Shown one piece after another: positions 9,736 to 20,313 of a stretch of 64,000 nucleotides of DNA. The position numbers and the translations under genes are program-made. Source of the stretch: Bedellia somnulentella (lineage: Eukaryota > Arthropoda > Insecta > Lepidoptera > Bedelliidae); contig OY755181.1 in the NCBI GenBank assembly GCA_963576735.1, forward strand, positions 4,030,001-4,094,000, written 5' to 3'. Each line of letters starts with the position of its first letter. The stretch's first letter is position 1. Under the pieces are notes generated by a model. The model saw only the letters and a list, made by a program, of their open reading frames with translations. It was not told where the DNA came from and searched no databases.

Positions 9736-10161
9736 CTTAAGTCTTCATTTGGGCATGTGCGGTAAAAAATGATATGTTTAATTATCTTTAGTTGAACCTT
9801 AAGGTTTTTATTTAGTAATATTTCTTATGCGCTTTTTGTACTTGTGCCAAAGAAAGAATTATGTAGAAAATTTTAGATACAACAGGGTTTGTTTTTATAG
9901 GTTAGTAATGAAAATAATGTAAAACTGTAAATTTATTGGTATTATGCTCAAGCGATACCTATATCTTATAAGTGAATTACCAAATGTGAAAATACGAAAA
10001 TTGTTGATTTAATATAAATGATTTATGTCGAAAACCGCCTTTTTTTGTGACTTTACATTTCTTTGTTTTAGAGGTAATGTCAATCGGTCAGTCGCAGCTT
10101 CTCTTGGGGCAGAAGTCGTAAGTAACAGTCAACCTGTTCTAGGTGCCACAAGTCTGTTAAA
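9736..10161. other. AT-rich intergenic stretch
   Basis: No recognisable element or gene. Confidence 0.4.
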
Positions 10162-10404
10162 ATACATACATATACTCACGGCTATAAATCCCAAAAAGGG
10201 GTAGACAGAGCTAAGGAACTAGAAGTTCCTCAGCCACTTTTGGATAATTGAGTGGGGAAAAATGGCAAAATGAAGGTTGTTGGTGATGGGTCTCCAACCG
10301 CATCGCCCAAAAATCCCTTAAAAGCCCCAACACCGTTAGTCGCCTCTTACGTACACCCACCGGCAGAAATGGGGTAGTGTTATTCTAAGCCGACTCTACA
10401 CTGC
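10162..10404 (-). mobile_element. SINE-A, full length
   Basis: Tail 'catacatatactcacggc' at 10162, head complement '...gccgactctacactgc' at 10404, with all landmarks in antisense order. Confidence 0.9.
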
Positions 10405-10445
10405 TGTAATGTCGGCTTAGAATAACACTACCCTGTTACTATTGT
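10405..10445 (+). mobile_element. SINE-A head fragment, head-to-head with the preceding copy
   Basis: 'gtaatgtcggcttagaataa' and 'cactaccctgtt' repeat the SINE-A head in sense orientation directly against the antisense head, giving a short palindromic junction. Confidence 0.7.
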
Positions 10446-10530
10446 GGCTGTCTGTTAAAATGTTGCTAAATAATTAGATTTTTTTGTGCATGTCATCTTA
10501 TGTGGGGATCAGGACACCAGTAAGGTGTTA

Positions 10531-10665
10531 AGAAGCAAGGAAGGACAAATTTCGCATCAGTGGTTACTTGGCACTATTAATTAGTTGGCGGAGCAATCTG
10601 GGCGTATACCCGGATGTCGCGGGTTCTAGATCCGCTGGTGTCGAATTTTTCTTTCCTTAATTGTT
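10531..10665 (+). mobile_element. SINE-C, diverged copy
   Basis: 'aaatttcgcatcagtgg', 'ttagttggcggagcaatctg', 'gggcgtatacccggatgtcg', B-box-like 'gggttctagatccg' and 'gtgtcgaatttttctttcc' follow SINE-C order. The B box is disrupted ('gttctaga'). Confidence 0.75.
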
Positions 10666-11609
10666 AAGTATGGCTAAATAACCATATTCAGGATAGCCTT
10701 GACCTCCACGGTGTTTACATGTATGTGCTTTAAAGAATAGTGGAATGATGGCATAAAAGTGGAAAGCCTGTATATAATAACTTCAAGTGAGTTACCTTGT
10801 ATCTATATCTATATATCTTCAAAAACTATGATTCATAGTTCATAAACACATTGAGTAACATCATTTTATAAAAAAACACATTACACCCCAAAGCGATTTC
10901 TGTGAGATATTTCTATAAGTGGTTCAACATTTTATTTGAAATACCTACATAGAGTACGGAAGCATCAACAGAGTCTCCTTGAAGTAAAATAATTGAGTCT
11001 TCTCTTTTCTCAAATACTCGTATATAAACCTTCATTGAATAACGTTCGGAAGTCCGGGGTAATTAAATTCATATTTTACTCACACCAGTACTGTAAATTA
11101 GTGACATTAAGTTGCAATACTCAAAAAACTGATATAAAGAAAAAACACGAGAATATATACTCGATTCTAAATAAAATTAAACTGATTATTCAAAGATAAA
11201 AAATACTATTCATGGATCCAATATCGTAACTGTACGAATGGTCCTAAACTCTTTTTGTAATAACCTGATCTCGTATAATCAAAAATTAAAAAAAACTTGT
11301 TCATCGACGAAAGTCAAGTAACTGTATTCCGACTCTCCAATAGCATAGAATTCTCGCAAAGAGCCCTCTAGAATGAGCAAAAGGAATGAGCGCGCATTTT
11401 TCAAATGAATCACATACTCTGACTGCTCGGAGTACCTCAGCTGGAGGTTTTATTCAGTTCACAATGTAGGGTCTGAGATGAACGCGATTTAATACTTCTG
11501 TACTTGCGAACAAATTTGAGTGTGTACTAAATCTGTTTTCGTACGATAAATTTATGTGATTATGGGATTCTAACTTAACCATAAAATAACTTCCAAGACT
11601 AAGTAAGTT
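10666..11609. other. AT-rich intergenic stretch
   Basis: No recognisable gene or repeat. The ORF at 10993-11199 is Lys/Ile/Asn-rich with no features. Confidence 0.4.
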
Positions 11610-11861
11610 GCTGTGTAGTATCAGCTTAGAATAGCACTACCCCATTTCTTCCGGTGGGTGTACCTAAGAGGTGACTAACGGTTTTGGGGCTTTTGAGGAA
11701 TTTTTGGGCGATGCGGTTGGAGACCCATCACCAACAACCTTTATTTCACCATCTTTTCCCCACACAACTTCCAAAAGTGGCTGAGGAATTTGTAATTCCT
11801 TAGCTCTGACTACCCCTTCTAGGGATTTATAGCCGTGAGTATATGTATGTATGTATGCATG
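11610..11861 (+). mobile_element. SINE-A, full length
   Basis: 'gctgtgtagtatcagcttag' to 'tatagccgtgagtatatg' plus (ATGT)n. The 'tcttccggtgggtgtac' block marks the commonest subfamily (A1). Confidence 0.9.
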
Positions 11862-11867
11862 TACTAA

Positions 11868-11974
11868 GTAACAATCATGTATGCTCATCACATAAATGTT
11901 GCTCTTAGCGGGGATCGAACTCGCAACCTCCAGACCGAGAAGCTAGCCACCTATCAATTCGGCCACGGACTCCG
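11868..11974 (-). mobile_element. SINE-D (tRNA-headed)
   Basis: On the minus strand a tRNA-like head 'gtccgtggccgaattgatag' with B-box 'gcgagttcgatccccgc' is followed by 'aacatttatgtgatgagcat'. The same order recurs at 28381, 31621 and 54520, so this is a repeat family and not a tRNA gene. Confidence 0.7.
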
Positions 11975-12167
11975 TCACAAAAATTTAGACTCGACGGTAA
12001 AAGACTTGTAAATCAGTCTTTACATGGGAGTACAATGTCTTATGCCTTGCACAACTACTTTTCATCACCAATAATTTTCTGAACTAACATAAAAGTTTGG
12101 ATGAGATCGCTTTAAAAGTGAAATAAATGAAAAATGAGGATTTCGAGTTTGCTTTAGATAAGTTGAT

Positions 12168-12312
12168 TTACGCCCGATTTTCGCATTGGGTATTCCAACT
12201 GAGAACAACTTAAGTATCGTTCTGTCACATTTAAATCTTAATTACTGAATGAGACAACACGACACTTAAGTCTTTCTTAGCTTGAATACTCAATTCAGAA
12301 ATCGGGTGTTAG
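12168..12312. mobile_element. MITE-like foldback element
   Basis: The left end 'acgcccgattttcgcattgg' and right end '...gaatactcaattcagaaatc' then 'gggtgttag' form imperfect terminal inverted repeats of about 45 bp. The interior 'ttaagtatcgttctgtcaca' recurs inverted at 37840-37946. Confidence 0.65.
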
Positions 12313-12428
12313 CCCTAACACTTATTATTATTACTTATTTTAACCCCTCTAGTACGGGTTGGCTAGATTTCAATGACTAAAATGATGCGATAAAAAAGCG
12401 GCCAAGAGCGAGATGGACTCGCTAATGA

Positions 12429-13080
12429 AGGGTTCCGTAGCAGCACTAGCAGCAGGTAGGTAACATAGTAATGTACAAGTTTAAAATGTTTAGTTTAAAA
12501 TGTTATTTACTTATCACTGATTTACTATAAGAAAACAATGGTTCACGTTTTATGCGTAAGGCCTGTGATAGTAAAATTATTGTTATATATTTCAGTGAAA
12601 CTAATAAATTAGGTAAGTAATTTGATTTATGACGTTTAAAAATAGAACTACTGGCTAGATCTCATTCAAACCAATTTTCGTTAGTAGTTTGTATAGTAAT
12701 ACACATCATATATTTTTTTCACTTTGGAAAAGTCTCTCGCGCAAACTATTCAGTTTTGAAAAAAATGATATAAGAAACCTTAACATCATTTTCAAATACC
12801 TTTTGATAGATACCCCACACGTATAGGTTTGATGAAAAAAAAATTGAGTTTCAGTTCTATGTATGGGGAACCCTAAAAATTTTGGTTTTTTTTTCAGATT
12901 TTATTTTAAAATCTTAATGCGGTTTACAGAATACATCTACGCACCAATTTTCAATAATGTAGTTCTTATTGTTTCGGAAAAAAACTGGCTGTGACATACG
13001 GACGGACGGACGGACGGACAGACAGACAGACATGACGAATCTATAAGGGTCCCGTTTTTGCCATTTGGCTACGGAACCCT
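12429..13080. mobile_element. Non-autonomous DNA transposon with 12-bp TIRs
   Basis: It starts 'agggttccgtag' (12429-12440) and ends with its exact reverse complement 'ctacggaaccct' (13069-13080). A (GGAC)n(AGAC)n run lies at 13001-13033, then 'catgacgaatctataagggt'. I recognise the right-hand part as a very common lepidopteran repeat. No transposase ORF. Confidence 0.75.
13001..13033. repeat. (GGAC)n/(AGAC)n microsatellite within the DNA transposon
   Basis: About four GGAC units and three to four AGAC units in a row, a hallmark of this element family. Confidence 0.8.
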
Positions 13081-13081
13081 A

Positions 13082-13747
13082 AAAACCGTAACCCACATAC
13101 CTTATCATACTTTCTAAACCACGGGTCATTTGAGTGTTCTTAATAGTTCCAGTTCCAATTTAACTGAAGCGTATTTCACAAATTGACATGATGTTTTAGA
13201 TAGTTGAATCCACGAAGACCCTTTTTTGCATTACAGGAGCGAGGGCGGCAGGCGAAGGGATGAGGGGATTTGTTTGTGTGCTGTGCATATGTCCACATGG
13301 ATAAATTAATTCACCGTGAAAGCACTAACACAGAAGCCTTTATTTCACTCTCCTAATATAAAAGAATAGAAGTAAGGGTGGGGCACGTCCTCGTAAATTG
13401 AACTACCTTTAAGTATCAAGGTATTTAAATAATTCAATGATTTAATAATAACAAGTTGTAAATGGTATTTTAATGTATATTTCTTTTGTATATTTCATAA
13501 TCTGCCCAAAAGTATGTTTAAATATGTATACCGAGTCTTTCAGATCTCTTCAGATCCGAAAATCTAGCTGTAGGAATATTAAGACAGGAGATTGCAGCAT
13601 TACTAAATCACATTTCGGGTATATAGTAAAAGATGACCAAGGAATCGAACCCCTTCTTTATAGTCCTATTTTGGGATAGGTTAGTTAAAGGATTGTAAAA
13701 TAAAGGTAACGAGTATCCTACCTCAACGATCTATAATTACTTAAAAG
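13082..13747. other. Unassigned intergenic stretch
   Basis: No recognised family. 'aaggaatcgaacccct' near 13640 resembles an antisense B box but no tRNA-like fold surrounds it. Confidence 0.35.
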
Positions 13748-13998
13748 CTGTGTAGTGTCGGCTTAGAATAGCACTACCCCATTTCTTCCGGTGGGTGTAC
13801 GTAAGAGGCGACTAACGGTATTGGGGCTTTATAAGGGATTTTTGTACGATGCGGTTGGAGACCCATCACCAACAACCTTTATTCTACCATCTTTTCCCTA
13901 CTCAACTTCCAAAAGTGGCTGAGAAATTCCTAATTTCTCAGCTCTGGCTACCCCTTTTAGGGATTTATAGCCGTGAGTATATGTATGTATGTATGTAT
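13748..13998 (+). mobile_element. SINE-A (A1), full length
   Basis: All landmarks from 'ctgtgtagtgtcggcttag' to 'tatagccgtgagtatatg' with (ATGT)4 tail. Little divergence, so relatively young. Confidence 0.93.
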
Positions 13999-14186
13999 TG
14001 ATGAATGTAGATAAAGCTCCAGGGGTTTTTCAGCATTATACATAGTTGCGATCGATAGTATGTGACTACCTCAATCAGAACGAATGGCGTAAATATATGT
14101 TTGTAAGTACGAATAAAAACATACGTACCAAAATCCACTCTTTAGTATACTCCTATATAGTGTATTGATTCTAATTGCCTTTTAAG

Positions 14187-14398
14187 CTCACGCCGTTAGT
14201 TTCCATTGGGGTAGGCAGAGACTATCGATCGCCACTTAGTACGATCCTGGCAAACCTCTCTAGCTTCATTCACATCCATCAATCTTTTCATACATGCTCT
14301 TTTATTCTTCGTACTTCGAACACCTGCCTTTTTGAGCACATTTTCTATTTGATCCAAATGTGTCCTCCGAGGTCGTCTTCTACTAACATTACATTCCA
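14187..14398 (-). mobile_element. RTE LINE, 3'-end fragment (~210 bp)
   Basis: The minus strand encodes 67 codons equivalent to the RTE C-terminus ('GRPRRTHLDQIENVLKKAGV', '...RACMKRLMDVNEAREVCQD'), with an open frame to the stop. The (ATGT)n tail has been lost; the end is 'ctcacgccgttag'. Confidence 0.85.
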
Positions 14399-14649
14399 CA
14401 ATGGCTCTACAAAGCCTAATGAATGAAGCGTGCCATAATGATGTGCAGTAAGTTGTGTGAAATTAGTTTGCAACACGCAACCTCGACACGCTATATGCGC
14501 GTAAATCATGAACCTTCATTGAACAGGAAAAGTGGACAAAATATTAACTTATATAGGTAAGAGTATTAAACACTTAGAATGTCAATGTGAGTCTAGTTTT
14601 AAGCTCACCTTAAACTTGCATACAGAGTTCAAACTCAAAAACCCCCGAA

Positions 14650-14983
14650 GAATATCCCTGAAGGGGTTGGCAGAGGTACTAATACTTCTGAACATCACGT
14701 AACATTGTCACCTGGTGTTCAGAGTACCCACGTTTTGCTTGGACAGTGTACTCACGTGATAGAGGGCAGGTCTATCGCCGTTTTGTACGAAAACACTGTC
14801 ACATGACTAAGTCCAACTCAGCCATGTGGGCTTCTCACGATGTTTTTTCTCACCGTTAACAACCCTGACGAATTAACCACTCATATGTCTTTAGAAAAGA
14901 CAAATTGGTGTAGGCCCGACCGGTATTTGAACCCTCATCATCTGCACGGTAAGCTATGTTCACCTACTGAGCTATCATGGTTG
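14650..14983 (-). mobile_element. SINE-B (B2)
   Basis: 'gaatatccctgaaggggttg' through 'cacctggtgttcagagtacc', core complement and head complement '...gagctatcatgg'. It lacks the ATGTT tail. Confidence 0.88.
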
Positions 14984-15014
14984 CTTCAATTTAACTGATA
15001 TAATATATTTTATT

Positions 15015-15264
15015 GCCGTGTAGTGTCGGCTTAGAATAGCACTACCCCATTTCTACCCGTGGGTGATCGTAAGAGGCGACTAAGGGGATAGGGGCTAATT
15101 AAGCGATTTTTGGGCGATGTGGTTGGAGGCCCGTCACCAAAAACATTTATTGTTACCATCTTTTCCCCAATCAACTTCCAAAAGTGGCTAAGGAATTTTT
15201 CATTCCAAAGCTCTGGCTACCCCGTTAAGGGATTTATAGCCGTGAGTATATGTATGTATGTATG
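15015..15264 (+). mobile_element. SINE-A, full length
   Basis: 'gccgtgtagtgtcggcttag' to 'tatagccgtgagtatatg' and (ATGT)n. It carries the 'ctacccgtgggtgatcgtaa' variant shared with copies at 47066 and 60092. Confidence 0.93.
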
Positions 15265-15745
15265 TTAACTTTATTTACTTACCGATCTATTATTGATTTA
15301 TTTATGAGTAAGAATATTTAATTTTACTTTATTTCCTTACCGATCCATAATGGATTTATTTAAACCGTTTTCCTTACGCCACTACGACACTACAATTATA
15401 TTAATCTGTATAGATAACAATGTAGCATAATACTCCAGCTTCCATTTCCACAACACGACATTAACACAGTAAAAGGTTTGTCAAGCTTAACAACTAATTT
15501 AACAAGAGCCATCGTCAGATAAGTTAGAATACTGGAAAGAGATCAGTTTAAACTGGACATGTTAAGTGCCGCCGTCGATGGAACACGAATGATGCAATCT
15601 AAAATGCGCTTGAGACAATTTGTGAGCGGAAGTAGCAATTTTTCTATTTCCTTATTAGGGTTTGTTGAAAAACTCGTGTATTTTAATGGTTTCCCTTAAA
15701 ATTTAAACCTTTAGAGGTCTGCGGCTTTTGTGTGAGTGAGTGTAA
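15265..15745. other. AT-rich intergenic stretch
   Basis: Contains a short internal duplication ('accgatct/ccattattgatttattta'-like at 15281-15305 and 15340-15362). No gene recognised. Confidence 0.4.
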
Positions 15746-15970
15746 CATACATACACACATATGCCCATGGTCATAAATCCCAAATAGGAGTAGCTATAGC
15801 TTCAGAGCTAGCCATTACTCAGCAACATTTGGAAGTTGATAGGAGACAAGATGGTAGTAATAAAGTATCGTTTGTGATGGGTCTAGAACTGCATCACCCA
15901 AAAACCACTTAAAAACTTCATACGACACCCGCGGGTAGAAAGGGGTGGTGACATTCAATGCTGTCACTAT
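15746..15970 (-). mobile_element. SINE-A (A2), diverged
   Basis: Tail 'catacatacacacatatgcc', then 'ggtcataaatcccaaatagg', 'acatttggaagttgatagg' (A2 type) and head 'gggtagaaaggggtggtgac'. Confidence 0.8.
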
Positions 15971-16985
15971 GCTACCAATCAAATTTAGTACCACAATATC
16001 ACTCTAATGAAACAAACAATAGTATATAAGGCGAACTGAAGTGACAAGCATATCTTAAACCCAGAGTAGAGCAGGCCAGTGTTTCAGTTTATTAAATTAA
16101 TTATGGCCCTAATTCTACTCACCTAATACCTATTTCCCTTGCCTAATAACCATGACAAGCTTATAGCCTGAGCCAATTGCTTTCACTTCACGGGTTATTT
16201 ATAGAACATCACAGTACGGATAGAATATTGCAGACTGTATTACAAAGATTAAAATTAAAAGTTGAATCTCAGCTTTCCATAATATTCTCTCACTCTTCAC
16301 TCATCCATATTTGAATTTGGGATAATAATAAACTGTTTGGACAAAATCTACCATAATTAATAACCACGCAACTAAATCCTATAAAAATTAAATGGGACCA
16401 CCTCGGGAGCATATTCACAGGAACAGAAAAACAACTTCAGAAATCCATAGCTTAATAACGGAGTAATCACGTAACATACATACAAAAAATGTACAATTGA
16501 ATTAAGTATCACCTTTTTTGAAGTCGGTCGAAAAGGAAAAGAGGCCAAAACGGCAGGCAGGTCAGGAAAAACTTATAATTAGCTAGAAATATATTTTAAT
16601 AAGTCCATTTTATAAATAAACAACATTAAGAATACCTGAATGCAAATAAAATCTAAATAGCCTATCTATATCTTAGATAATTAGATTTTAGTTATTAAAA
16701 CTGATTTTAAACTAGTTACATAATTTATATCAATTAATTAAAAAGTTTTGGATAATAATACTATACATATACATAGACTATTACATAAATATCATATATT
16801 TTACCTACATGCTTAATATAAATTAAATACGGGTTATATAATACAAAAATGCCGTCCTCTCTCATATTGCTGTGCCTGAACAAGGTCCATAGTGTTGTAT
16901 TGATATAAAATTTGTAACCATGTAATAGCTATGGAATGCAATAAATAAATTAATTAATATATCTTAGAGTATAGTAGTTATTAGT
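15971..16985. other. AT-rich intergenic stretch
   Basis: Mostly unassigned. 'ccttttttgaagtcggtcg' at 16510-16530 is the end motif of the repeat at 1-244, so an old fragment of that family is probably present. Confidence 0.4.
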
Positions 16986-16987
16986 AG

Positions 16988-17170
16988 CATTTTTGGAAGT
17001 CAAGTGGAGAAAAAGTAGTATAATAAATATTGTTGATGATTGTCCCGACAAAACGTGGGTATTCTAAACACCAGGTGACAATGCCATATGATGTTCAGAG
17101 GTATTAGTATGGCCATAATGATATTGGCAGGGGCCAACCCCTTCAGATATATTCAGCGCAAATGTTTGAG
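16988..17170. mobile_element. SINE-A (minus) fused to SINE-B 3' part (plus)
   Basis: 'tttttggaagtcaagtggag' is antisense SINE-A. At about 17044 it switches to sense SINE-B: 'aaaacgtgggtattctaaac', 'accaggtgacaatgcc' and 'gccaaccccttcagatatat'. Both parts are old. Confidence 0.6.
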
Positions 17171-17180
17171 TTTGATTCAT

Positions 17181-17867
17181 TAGAAATAATGTAATATGAG
17201 GAAAATAAAACAATGCTTAAAAACATCTTGGCACAAAATTCCCCGAACAAATGAAACTCAAGTCTATGCAGGAAAAAGATAACTTACATCATTTTGAATC
17301 TGAGGAAGCAAAGTTTGATCGATTTGAGGAGCGTTCGCTCTTTTGTTACATCCGCTCGTCTGAAAACACTTTTCTTAATACTTTGCGTAACGATTCTCTT
17401 TCCGCTTCAATTTAAAATCAGTTGGCAGTTTTTTGAAGAATTATGTTCATCCACAAGTAAAATAACCTGGTTTTGCACGTGGAGTCATAGTTTCGAATAT
17501 TTTATACATAACGAACAACATCTTCCTTCGAAAGTAAATTAAAGAGGTATTTGAATTAATTTTTAACTAAGATGAGTTTTCTACATAAGATAATATATGC
17601 TTTCATATATTTACTCCCTTTGTTCCCATTTGAGTTGGTGCAGACAATCGATGGCCACTGTAGTATATATATATATATATATCACAAAAGTCACATTTTT
17701 ACCTTTTTAGGGATTAACCAAAACGAAGAGTTAGCAACAGAATTTCTCAGCTGTGAATGCAACTAAATAATGAGAGACATACAGACCAGTAACCAGTAGT
17801 TTTTTTTATTTGTAAGAACGACCATGGAAACCATAACTTTTTATTATATTACTTTTATTTATAGTAA
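17181..17867. other. AT-rich intergenic stretch
   Basis: No gene recognised. The 82-codon ORF at 17294-17542 has no domain I know. A (TA)n run lies at about 17661-17681. Confidence 0.4.
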
Positions 17868-18232
17868 CATAATATAACATAAACGTTCACGCCGAATATC
17901 CCCGAAGGGGTTGGCAAAGGTACTAATACTTCTGAACATCACGTGACTTTGTCATCTGGTGTTCAGAGTACCCACGTTTTGCATGGACTGGACAGTGTAC
18001 TCACGTGATAGGGGGCAGGCCTATCGCCGTTTTGTACGAATACACTGTCACATGACTAAGTACAACTCAGCCATGTGGGTTTCCTCACGATGTTTTCCCT
18101 CACCGTTAACAACCATGATAAATTAACCACACATATGTCTTTGGAAAAGATAAATTGGTGTAGGCCCGACCCAGGATTTGAACACTAGTCGTTTGCACGA
18201 TAACCGAGTGTTCTACCACTGGGCTATCACGG
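17868..18232 (-). mobile_element. SINE-B (B2), full length with 10-bp TSD
   Basis: It starts at the tail 'cataatataacataaacg' and ends at the head complement 'gggctatcacgg'. The repeat 'tttatagtaa' flanks it at 17858-17867 and 18233-18242. Confidence 0.93.
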
Positions 18233-18242
18233 TTTATAGTAA

Positions 18243-18821
18243 AATATATATTATTCAATTTAACTTTTTAACAAAAAGCTTACTCCTTACTTGTATGTCT
18301 GGTCCATACCTAGGGTAATAACAAAAGCTTAAAAATTATGTATTTAATATGTCTGACTAGAAATCGAGAATCAGTACCTTTAGTTATTATATTCCACCAA
18401 ACATCCTGGCTTTTTATTTATGGCACGTCTCGCATCTTTTGGTATCTTGATAAAACCTTTCGTCTTCCGTCAGTAAGAACCAATCCAGGAACTCACTCCC
18501 CTATTTATTGCATGTGTTTGTCAACAAACTCAGTTCGATCTCTTTTAGATATATTAAATGATAGCTTGGCAGCCGTGAAACACTCATTATCAATTTATTA
18601 TAGTACTACATAATTATTATTATTTTAGTTTTTAGGCTCCTTTTTATGTCTTGTTGTCTGATTTATATTTAAATTTTTAGTGTTTAATTTTTTAATGCAT
18701 TTTTTGTTCTTGTGTATGCAATCATAGGTCTAAGATAAATATTTAACTATGTATCAACGAGCATGCAGTATCTACATCAAGTAGAGTGCAAAAAAAACAT
18801 AAGCCGTCAATATTGTTGTAT
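18243..18821. other. AT-rich intergenic stretch
   Basis: A 91-codon ORF (18338-18613) is present but shows no motif that I can assign. Confidence 0.35.
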
Positions 18822-18833
18822 TGTTACTTTCTT

Positions 18834-18987
18834 CGGCGATAGGCCTGCCCTTTATCACGTGAGTACACTGTCTATGCAAAACGTGGGTACTCTGAACACC
18901 AGGTGACAAAGACACGTGATGTTCGGAAGTATTAGTATCTCTGCCAACCCCTTCGGGGATATTTGGCGCGAACGTTTATGTTAGTTA
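18834..18987 (+). mobile_element. SINE-B (B2), 5'-truncated with 12-bp TSD
   Basis: It begins inside the element at 'cggcgataggcctgcc' and ends 'gcgcgaacgtttatgttag'. 'tgttactttctt' flanks it at 18822-18833 and 18988-18999. Confidence 0.92.
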
Positions 18988-18999
18988 TGTTACTTTCTT

Positions 19000-19287
19000 A
19001 ATTTTGTACTTTGTTTTGTAGACCAATAAAAAAAATAAAAAACACATTTTTTTTTGATGAATTGATAAACAGTTCCTTTATTATATAATAGTACATAAGT
19101 AATAATCTAATTGATTAAAATATGGATATATAAGCGGCGAATCATCAGAGGCGATGAAAGCCGCTAAATCCACGCCCAACCAACGATGTGCTGATTTAGC
19201 TTTGTGCGATTGTATTTAGTAATGCTGTAATTGTAACATTTATTGTCTAACAGCAAACATAGTGTTGGTTAGTGGCATACATAACTA
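19000..19287. other. Intergenic stretch
   Basis: No recognised element. 'ccgctaaatccacgcccaac' near 19160 is GC-richer than the surroundings but not identifiable. Confidence 0.35.
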
Positions 19288-19430
19288 CATATACTCACGC
19301 TGTTAGTTTTCATTGGGGTAGGTAGAGCCTATCGATTGCCACTTTGTACAATCCTGGCAAACCTCTCTAACTTTGTTCACATCCATCCACATTTTCCTAC
19401 ATGCTCTTTTATTTTTCATTCTTCATACTT
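19288..19430 (-). mobile_element. RTE LINE, 3'-end fragment
   Basis: 'catatactcacgctgttag' then 'ttttcattggggtaggtag', with the minus strand giving a decayed RTE C-terminus. Older than the 14187 copy. Confidence 0.75.
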
Positions 19431-19990
19431 TTCATAAATATCTTTTGTTTGTTAAGTACTCATGTTTTCAAAATTCGCACCTCATCAGACTTGCTCACTC
19501 TTTTTAGGGTTAATCGCTTCTGGTAAAAATAATATTCATTTTGGCAGGAAAAACGAACTACCATTGAAAATTTTAAATCATCACATTTCATAAAACTACA
19601 AACCATGTTTTAAAAAAATTGGTTTTCAAAGCATTTGTACGAATTGAATTTCTTAGGATTTTATCTTTGAGGGGTGCTGTTACGTAAGGTACGCCTAAAA
19701 TAGCAATAACCCGTTTAATGAGGAAGTTACCGAGTCTGTTAGGCTTCATAAGTGGTTGGTAGGTGATGTAGTCGAATACATATTTATTTATTATGTTTTT
19801 TTTTTCCCCAGACAGCTGAAAAAGTCAAGTTCAAATTCTAAAAATGTATAATGGTAGATAAAATTTGACTCAAGTTTTATATTTGTGCTTTTGTTTCTGT
19901 ATTGATAAGAGCTGCGCCAAATCCGCTCAGTTTTGTAACCCAAATAAAATCTCTGATATTTAACTTAAAACTGTCGTCCCGTCACTTTTA
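19431..19990. other. Intergenic stretch
   Basis: A weak, decayed SINE-A-like segment may lie at 19680-19780 ('taaaatagcaataacccg', 'ggtaggtgatgtagtcg'). Otherwise nothing recognised. Confidence 0.3.
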
Positions 19991-19993
19991 ATA

Positions 19994-19994
19994 T

Positions 19995-20029
<35 letters not shown>
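19994..20029. repeat. (TTTA)9 microsatellite, 3' tail of the LINE
   Basis: About nine TTTA units on the plus strand. Non-LTR elements of the CR1/Jockey type often end in such short repeats. Confidence 0.9.
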
Positions 20030-20313
20030 GGTACAATTACAGAACTTAAACTAAAAACATATATTAAATCTAATTACAACATGAACATTCCTAGTCTAAG
20101 TTCCAGTTACAACTGCACACAACATTCACTTGTAATATATGCACGACAAAAAAAGAGAGAACATTACAGATCGAATATAGTTATACATTTTTTTTTTTTA
20201 ATTTTTATTTGCTTTTTTTATAATTAGAATTAACTTAAACTAACTAAGCTTATATACATTAACTTAAGATTAGACTATGTACAAAAAAGGAGAGATAAAA
20301 AGATAACCTATAA

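Noticed and set aside
13001..13033. Tandem GGAC/AGAC as a CRISPR-like array
   Set aside because: It is a 4-bp microsatellite within a DNA transposon; no spacers. No CRISPR array exists in the window.
18338..18613. 91-codon ORF that might be a retroelement C-terminus
   Set aside because: I could not align it to any motif with confidence; composition fits chance.
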